Assembly (NCBI GenBank): GCA_004802705.1
Contig: SGPL01000004.1
Coordinates: 91,201 to 155,200, forward strand
Reading direction: 5' to 3'
Source of the DNA: Bondarzewia mesenterica
Taxonomy: Eukaryota > Basidiomycota > Agaricomycetes > Russulales > Bondarzewiaceae
Length of the DNA stretch: 64,000 nucleotides
Below the pieces are notes generated by a model that made no database searches, was not told the origin of the DNA, and saw only the letters and a program-made list of their open reading frames with translations. Within the stretch, counting starts at the first letter, position 1. Every line of letters begins with the position of its first letter. The translations under genes and the position numbers were made by a program. This document shows positions 56,590-64,000 of the stretch, piece after piece.

Positions 56590-59235
56590 TTACTCACTGG
56601 CACGCTGGCTGGATGCCCGGATGCGGCTTCCCCACCTAGATAGAAATGACGGGAAACAGATCATCAGTTCACGGCACCGTAGCACGGGGAGTGGTGATGA
56701 GATACGCACTTGTAGAAGACGAAGGGGATGAACATCATGACCACCGACACGAGAGCGAGAAGTGTCGAAGCCCACCGCGGGTTCATGCCGTTATACATCT
56801 GTCGCCGATTGCGTCACACAGACGGTTCATGAGCATGCGGGATAAGAGAACAGACACAATAAGACTGACCTGAATGGCGAACATGGGCACTGCTGCACCG
56901 GCCATGGATCGCAAGAATGTCTTGGCTGCGATCGCAGAGGCCACATACTTCGGGAACGAGTCGATGATGTAGGCATTAGCAGAGATCTGATGAGAAATGC
57001 CGATGATGAGATGTGCGACAAACACAGATGAAAAGGGCGGGAAGACGTACGTAAATCAACACCATCGCGGTTCCGAAGGGGAGCCCACTCATCATCGGGC
57101 CCACCCAGCTGACATGTTCATAGCTCGTCCACGCGAAGATGAACAGCGAGACGGGGAGCAGGATGCACCCGGCCATCCTATAATGATCATCAGAAAATCA
57201 AATTACTCCTCTCCGTCCTTGCAATATGAGGAGGACCATGCAAACGTACATGGGAGGAAGACGCGATTCGGGGCCGCAGGTCGGATACAGTCGTGCGTAT
57301 AATCCGTTCCAATACTTCATGGTCAACAGCGCGCAGATGATGCCGACGAGGATGGAAAGGAACATCAAGCCCGTTATGCCATCGTTGAAATGGTGAAGTC
57401 CTTGGAATACGATAGGGAACGCCTATGACGGAAGAGTCAGCGTAGAACGGGTGCACGAAATTAGAGATATGACATACAAAGAAGAAAAGGTACAGTAGCA
57501 TGTAAACCAGGGACAGATACAGCGACATGAAAATCAGAATTGGCTCAGTGCAAAGCATCTCTACACATCATACGGTCAGAAAAAAGCGACAAGATGCATA
57601 TTCAGAATAGACGCTCACCGAATGGCCGGATCAGCGCAACTTGGACGCGAGAAGACAAAGTGATATCGGACTCTGCGATCTCAGACGCCGATCTCAGATC
57701 AGAGTTGCCCGTTTCCTTTCGCAGACGCTCTGCTCGATGACGCAACAGCCTGGAACAGAACACAGTCAAGACAGACCCAAAAGAAAACGGATGAAGAGCG
57801 ACATACACCACGGAGAAGGTTTCGGGAACAGTGAACGTTAAAGCCCAGGTAAAACCAACAAAGATGAGGAGAACGTAGTAGATCCAGCGCCAACCGATAG
57901 TTTCACCGACGAAACCTCCAATCAATGGACCTGAGACGAAGCGTTAGGTAAAGTTAGTGAGCCAACCAATGTTTATCAACACATACCAAGGACGGGCCTG
58001 CAAGTATTGACGTGGATGAGTCTTCGTAGCTCGCTGCAGTAAGTTAAAACACGTAAACGTACCCAATGAAAATGACAGCAGAGAACAAAGCCATCGGCGT
58101 CCCTCGCTCCTCTTCGTGAAAAAAGCCATGCATATGCGTCAGCGCTTCATCCAAATACCATTCGACGTAGGGAGGAGCATACTACGCACCCAGACTCCAG
58201 ACATCCGCAACACTTTAGTCGGCGCCGATGATACACGGTTAGCTTCTTGTGTTTCACACTCCGAACAGCATTCACATACCTTCCACCGACCTGGAAAAAA
58301 AAAGTTCAGTCGATTGTATATCAGAAAAACGTCATCTATCACTCACGTTCGTCATCGGCGCGGAAGCTGCCAGCCCTGCCAAAGCTCTCCCGACAAGCAA
58401 AGTCGCCGTATTCTTGGCTACTGCTGATGGAATAATGAAGACTAGAATAACAGCAAACCCACTCAGCGACCTCTAAATCAGATACAGACTATTTGATACG
58501 ACATACTCGTGTACAATCCCATGGAAATAATGTAGATCGGCCTTCGACCAAACATCTCGGACATGGGGGCATAGATCAATGGCTACAAAAAGAAGAAGAG
58601 AACGTGAGCTCTCAGTCGCACACGCGATAGGAGAAGGAACTCCGTACCCCGAGACCAAAGCCGACAACGAAAAGAGTCACGGCCAGATTTCCTACGATCT
58701 GAGACATGTGGAGTTCTTCTGCTGGACCTTTCATATCCCCCGTGATGATGGCTGAACCGAGGGCGACGGCGAGACAAAGGGAAGAAACAGTAAGTGTGAT
58801 GTACCTAGTGCACGAGCAACACACGGTCAGCACCAGAGATGTACTTTATCGTTCACACACACAAAAAGCACGGAGACATGCAGACCATTTTTTGACCTTG
58901 CTGAAATTGCGCGGATTCTCCGGATCGTCCTCAGCCCATTGTACCAAGTTCTTCTCGTCGATCTCGATCTCCACTTCATCCTTGCCGACCTCGCTCTTGA
59001 CCTCGCCCTTCTCAAGGTCCGTGTCCGCGCGGCCGACAGCGGTCGATGCTGAGCGTCGTGAGGTGGTTCGGTAAGCGGGGATGGGCGATGTGTGAAGGTA
59101 AGGGTGAACATGGTGATGTTCGACCGCAGCGGTCGCGGTATCGATCTCCGAGTCGACGACGTGCGGGTCGATGTCGACTTCGAACGTGCGCTCGTAATCG
59201 TGATGCAGGTGCTCATGCTCATTCGACGGCGCCAT
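56590..59235 (-). CDS. MFS drug/polyamine antiporter, DHA1 family, copy A
   Basis: Twelve-helix proton antiporter of the DHA1 type, usually exporting drugs, polyamines or toxins. The ATG at 59235 ([20 protein letters not shown]) starts an acidic cytosolic N-terminus with His-rich stretches, then [17 protein letters not shown], the family junction. Helices follow: [50 protein letters not shown], [20 protein letters not shown], and [25 protein letters not shown] in the second half. Later exons give [15 protein letters not shown] and [20 protein letters not shown]. The tail [14 protein letters not shown] ends at TAA 56590. It has about 13 exons, with intron positions like those of copy B at 61120-63033. 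I see no break. Substrate unknown. Confidence 0.85.
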
Positions 59236-61119
59236 CTCTCTACTTTCTTTTTTCTTCTACTTCTTTTTCCTCCTGCGGAGATCCGGGGAAAAATAGAGAC
59301 AGAGAAGAGATAAAGAAAAATGAATGAGGGGAGGTTGAGAGATAGAAACAACCGAAGAGAGAGAAGAAAGGAAAGGAAAAGCCCCACGAGAGAGAAAAGA
59401 GGATCTAAAGGCGGGGTAGGCCAGCGACATTTTATGATGCGAGCGGATATTGGATGAACAGAAAGCTGGGCCGAGCTGAAAGCTAAAGAGCGAGGTCCAT
59501 CGGGAATTAGAGTCGGCCAACGTCTTGCAACCTCGGTGTCACTGATCCACAGATCACGACATACCAAAAAAAACATGCCCACAAGCACCCATCTCGCCTC
59601 CGAATCACAAAGTCCTCGTCGGGGCACTCGATTCTATGCGAAGACGAAGGGAAATTTGTGAAAGCCATCGCAAAACCGTGAGGGTTCCTGACGTTGACGA
59701 ATTTGGCTCCTATCCGGCTATGCAGGCAAAGCGGCCAAGTGCGGCGTCCTTCAAGCAAGACTTACTGATGATAGTTGACGGTTGGTGATGGCTAGAGCGC
59801 CCGTCAAATTGAGTACGTCGAGTCCGACAGAGCCGCACCAGCCTTGCAAGCGCCAGCAGTCAGCGTCGACCACTGAGATGCCGACTCGGACGCGGCAGCC
59901 ACCGTCACTTCATTAACCTGATAAGGAACACAGACACTGAGCACTCTAGACAAAAAACAACAACACAAAAAACAAACGACGAACGCAGTGCACCTTTTGG
60001 CCTGGTGCATTAGTAAAATGAAAATTGGGCATCAAAATCTGCAAGTTCTTGCCGATACCAACTCTTGATTGGCCTGCCGTTACAAGCCGCACGAAGTGCC
60101 AAGGCCAACGACCGGGATATCTCACAAAGCCAATGCCGCTCCTTGACGCAAAATAGCGTGGGCCTGGTCGATGACGCAGAGCGGGGTTATTGGTTCCTCA
60201 ACGCAGCGACTGAAGCGCTTGTACTCACCTACCTTCATTGTTCACCGTACATACTCCCGGTAAAGATCATTGGAAAAAAGACAGATGTGCCTCAAACCAA
60301 CGGAGAACCCCGTGACGATGCACTTGCACTCACCTATTTTACTTACTACCGTACGTACTTACTTCAGATGAACGGAACAAGAAATGAAAAAGAAAGACAT
60401 ACCTTGGAGAGGATCAACCCAAGCTGAAAAAACAAACGTAAGTATACATCTACACACACACAGCTGCATAACATTGCATTGCATGTTGGCAAAAGATGAA
60501 ATATCGCAATCTATTACTCATCGCGCTGTAGCGCGAATCTCAAAAAGAACAAACGAACCTCGACACACACAGAGAACCAGAGAGATGAGAGACGAGAGAC
60601 GAGAGAGAAGAAAGGAGAAGAGAAAATCGACAGACGGAACGAAGAAGACAGGGATCGGACAAAAAGGTAAGTGGGGAACACGGTTACTCTAACTGAACTG
60701 CTGTCAAAAACGGGAGCGTGTCAAGTCAGGTATATGTGTGCGGAAGGAAGATATCGATACAAATTGCGGTATTGGGGGAGCAAGCATTGAGTGTAAGTAA
60801 GTAGGTAGGCACCGACGCACGGCGTTCGAACGGAGAGTCCGTCCGTCGGTGCCCGCCGTCTGGCCTCTAGGTTCAGGCTCTAAGCCTGTCCGTCCAAACT
60901 CGACGTAAAAGAAGCAAAAGAGAAGAAAAGAGGAGATGATGATGATCGTAAAAGATAAAGATGACGATGGTGATGCGATGGGAGGTGAATCCCTAGTGAC
61001 TGATCCGATTGACATGACATGAGACTGTCTGGAATGCAGAGAGGAAGGGGTGATGAGAGAGAGAGGCAACGACCGACGCGAGGCTGAGGCGATCTAAGTC
61101 TAACTCTAGGTCTCAGCAC
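59236..61119. other. 1.9 kb between the two DHA1 genes
   Basis: Contains the promoter of copy A and the 3' flank of copy B. The minus strand just upstream of 59235 is pyrimidine-rich (59240-59400), a common feature of strongly used fungal promoters. A GA-rich simple repeat lies near 60580-60630. Two CTCACCTA-like strings near 60220 and 60330 are slightly similar. No gene was seen. Confidence 0.4.
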
Positions 61120-63033
61120 TCACTCGCTAGCGCGTCGACTGGCAGCACGAATGTTCTTTCCCCATCTAACAAAGGAATAAAATCGTCAGCATGCAAGATC
61201 CCAATGCACTCAAAGCAAGACGGAAATCACGCACTTGTAGAACACGAACGGGATCGGCATCATGGCCACGGAGACAAAGCCCAACAGGGACGATGCCCAG
61301 CGGGGGTTGAGACCCTTGTACATCTGCACGACGAACATCGGAACCGCTGCGCCAGCCATGGACCGGACGAACGTCTTTGCGGCCATGGCGGAGGCGACGT
61401 ACTTGGGGAACGAGTCGACAATGTACGAATTTTGCCGAGATCTGCACAAGCGCAAACGAGCAAAAAAAAAAAAAAAAAAGCAAGGTGAGGAAAAGCGCGA
61501 GTGGGGGAAATGAAAAAGGGGATGACGTACGTAAATAGAGACCATACCCCAACCGAACGCCACACCGCTCATCATGGGGCCGACCCAGCTGACGTGGGCG
61601 AAACTTGTCCATGCGAAGATGAACAGCGACACGGGCAATAAGAGAGAACCGAACATCATAGGGGGCAACCGCGCCTCAGGTCCATGCTCATGGAACAGCT
61701 TCAAGTATAGCTTCGTCCAGAAATGCATGAGCACGAGCGAGATCAAAATACCGACGAGAATCGACAGGAAGCACAAGCCGGTCAAGCCGTCGCTGAACCC
61801 GTGGAGACCCTGAAACACGATGGGGTACGCAAAGAAGAAGAGGTAGAGCAACATGTAGATCAGGCATAGATAGAGCGTCATAAAAATGAGCACGGGTTCT
61901 GTGAACAGCATCTCGAACGGTCGGATCAGCGCTTCCTGGACACGCTCGCCGAGCGTGACATCGGACTCTGAGATTTCCGTCGCGGACCTGTAAGCTGGGT
62001 TACCTGTCTCCGCGCGCAGCTTCTGTGCGCGGCGGCGGAGTAGTATGACGGCAAACGTCTCGGGAGTGAAGGGCGTCGTCACCCAGGTGACACCTACGAA
62101 GATTAGGAGGACCCAGTAGTTCCATCGCCAGCCGATGGTCTCGCCGACGAATCCACCGACGAGGGGGCCAAGAACGGGACCGATGAAAAGCACGGAAGAG
62201 AACACAGCCATGGGCATGCCACGCTCCTCAAGATTCCAAAGATCAGCGACACTTCCACCGACATTCGTCATGGGCGCGGACGCTGCGAGACCCGCAAGCG
62301 CACGACCGACGAGAAGGGTCGCAGTGTTATGTGCGACTGCAGAAGGGATTGTCCATACTTTGAAGAAGAAAAAATGACGGCGTCAGAACGCCATGAACGG
62401 AAATAAAGACATGAGGGAAAAAACTCACTAGCATACATGCCCATGGAGATGATGTAGATGGGTTTACGACCGAACATCTCTGACATGGGAGCGTAGACCA
62501 ACGGCCCCAAACCGAAGCCGACGACGAACAAGGTGACTGCGAGGTTGCCAACAATTTCTGACATGTGAAGATCTACCTGAGGACCTTTCAGGTCTCCAGT
62601 AATGACAGCAGAACCGAAGGCGACCGCCAGACACAGTGAAGAGACGGTTAGCGTGATAATCCTGTTATACCAAAGCATGAGCAAGAGACGCAAAAGAATC
62701 GTCCATCACAAACCAGACGCACCATTTCTTTGTTTTTGACCAATTACGCGGATTCTCCGGGTCGTCGTCTTCCCAGTCCACGATGATCCACTTTTCGAGC
62801 CCTTGTTCTTCATCTAGCTTTTTAAGGCCACTGGGCTCTGCCTCGCCGACGGTTGTTGAAGACTCAGACTTAGCGAATCGGGCGGGCGGGGGCGGGAGCG
62901 AGGGCGTGCGGCTGATGATGTGGGTGGCCGGGGGGAAGTCCTCGATATCAACGCCTGGAACGACGGCCGGGAGGTCGACCTCGTAGTTGTGTTCGCGCTG
63001 CTGGTGATGATGGTGCTGCTGATACGAAGCCAT
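61120..63033 (-). CDS. MFS drug/polyamine antiporter, DHA1 family, copy B
   Basis: Tandem paralogue of copy A. The ATG at 63033 (MASYQQHHHHQQREHNYEVD) gives a His/Gln-rich N-terminus, a Pro-rich stretch and [15 protein letters not shown]. Then come [57 protein letters not shown] (the loop 2-3 G-R-K motif), [38 protein letters not shown] (the DHA1 antiporter motif C), WRWNYWVLLIFVGVTW, SESDVTLGERVQEALIRPFE, and second-half helices up to [20 protein letters not shown] and NPRWASSLLGFVSVAMMPIP. The end WGKNIRAASRRASE stops at TGA 61120. About five exons, so fewer introns than copy A. Substrate not predictable. Confidence 0.88.
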
Positions 63034-64000
63034 TACGGGAAACGTAAGATGATAGATAGATATGGAAAAAAAGAAAGAGGAAGGGGGGGAGGGCGGAGAA
63101 GAAGAGAAGAGAAGGAGAAAAAAGGGATGGAGGCGTACGCAGTGGTTAGATGGTTTGCTTTTATACAGGGCGAAGAGATATGGCGAAGCGGCAGATGTCG
63201 CAGTCAAGTATACGCTTTCGGGTCATTGTGCGCCTGGTGGAGGACAAGCCGGATGAAAATCAGAGTTGGTACAGTATGGAGCCGAGCGGCAGCCCGAGAA
63301 CGAAGATATAAGATTTACTTAGAAAGAAATGATTGTCGGCACATTTCTGCTAATTCTGGACCGCCAAATTGGAAAATTTTTGGTCCAGATGCAAGCAGAA
63401 AACCAGGGTGCGATTCTGGTGGTTTGAGAGAGAAAGAGTGAAGGGAGGAGAAGGGAATAAAAGTGGGAAGAGCAGGAATGTAGGCGTCGTTTGCAAGCTG
63501 CGAGTGGAGGAACGATCGCTAAAATGTCATGGCGGCTTTTCTCTGCGCCGTAGCATTCATGCCTCAGAATAGATTCCCGCTCGTACCGCCGGCATTCCCA
63601 ATTCGGGACTGGTCGCTATCGTTGCGACTGTAGAGCTCTCAAAAGCGGCGACACTGTGCGACAGAGATATCCCGGCCGCTTGCCTTGCCACTCTACATCC
63701 ACGACCAGTGCATCCTCGGCGAAAGAAAGTTTTGATGAAAGGAACCTCTCGTACCTCTTGGCAGCGCTGAGCGAGAGTAAAGGGCCGTGTGTCTCGCAGC
63801 TGGGCGCATGAGCCATTCAGTCCAAGATGCATCCGCATGGTTTTTGAACAAGAATCGTTAGTCGCCTGATGTTTGGGGAGGAAGTACTTCGGACAATCAC
63901 CCACGCTTTGAAAGGCCTAAGAAAGTCACCGATAAGATGTAGATAACGTGACTTTCCTACAAAACGCTTCCGCCGTAGCGCGCGGCTCCTCCGAGGATCC
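63034..64000. promoter_or_regulatory. Upstream region of DHA1 copy B
   Basis: The first 100 bp are purine-rich on the plus strand (pyrimidine-rich on the transcribed side), as upstream of copy A. A 115-codon minus frame (63557-63904) has no motif and composition unlike a protein. Nothing else is seen to the window edge. Confidence 0.4.

Noticed and set aside
63557..63904. 115-codon minus-strand frame at the right edge
   Set aside because: No domain, no signal peptide, and overlapping frames of similar length on the same strand.
1..64000. CRISPR array, rRNA operon or bacterial-type operon
   Set aside because: No regular direct repeats with spacers, no rRNA-like sequence, and all recognised genes have eukaryotic introns or fungal family features.

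Overview
This 64 kb window is nuclear DNA of a filamentous basidiomycete, most likely an Agaricomycete. Genes are cut by many short GT-AG introns, mostly about 50-70 nt. Family content is typical of the group: a FunK1 kinase, a protein with KDZ-transposon-associated cysteine clusters, F-box/LRR-like proteins, BTB proteins and expanded MFS families. I found no bacterial-type operons, no CRISPR array and no convincing RNA gene. Gene models come from reading frames joined at plausible splice sites, so outer borders are firmer than internal exon borders. The genus cannot be told from the window.

Left third (0-24 kb): two unrecognised genes (941-2183 minus, 2928-4343 plus), then a head-to-tail array of three MCT-type MFS transporters, all on the minus strand (4855-11760). 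The third shares a divergent promoter with the RNase H2 subunit B gene (12023-13386). Next come mitochondrial 2-methylcitrate dehydratase (14116-16222), a long disordered protein of unknown role with an apparent poly-C frame break (16718-19624), a SNAPC3/SNAP50 snRNA-transcription factor (19811-21302) and the ER thiol oxidase ERO1 (21864-24123).

Mobile-element island (about 25-29.9 kb): a 386-bp non-autonomous element with 34-bp terminal inverted repeats of hAT-like look, a small Cys-cluster gene, a roughly 0.7 kb degenerate minisatellite, and a CxC5/CxC6 protein gene related to KDZ transposases. Most ambiguous bases (N) of the window lie here or in the second MCT copy, as expected where near-identical copies or alleles were merged.

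Middle (29.8-50.1 kb): an amidohydrolase-like gene, a coiled-coil protein with a ten-glycine GX3 run, a decayed F-box gene abutting a decayed M28 aminopeptidase, a FunK1 kinase, and then a housekeeping block: Tudor-SN (SND1), mitochondrial ribosomal protein bS6m (Mrp17), a HAD-family hydrolase, an Emi1-like twin-CX9C protein, a formate/nitrite transporter and an NTF2-like protein.

Right part (50-64 kb): a BTB protein, a short-chain dehydrogenase that reads as a pseudogene, the intact F-box paralogue of the decayed copy 20 kb away, and two tandem DHA1-type MFS drug/polyamine antiporters on the minus strand. The genes do not form one pathway. The themes are local duplication (3 MCT, 2 DHA1, 2 F-box) and decay beside mobile DNA.
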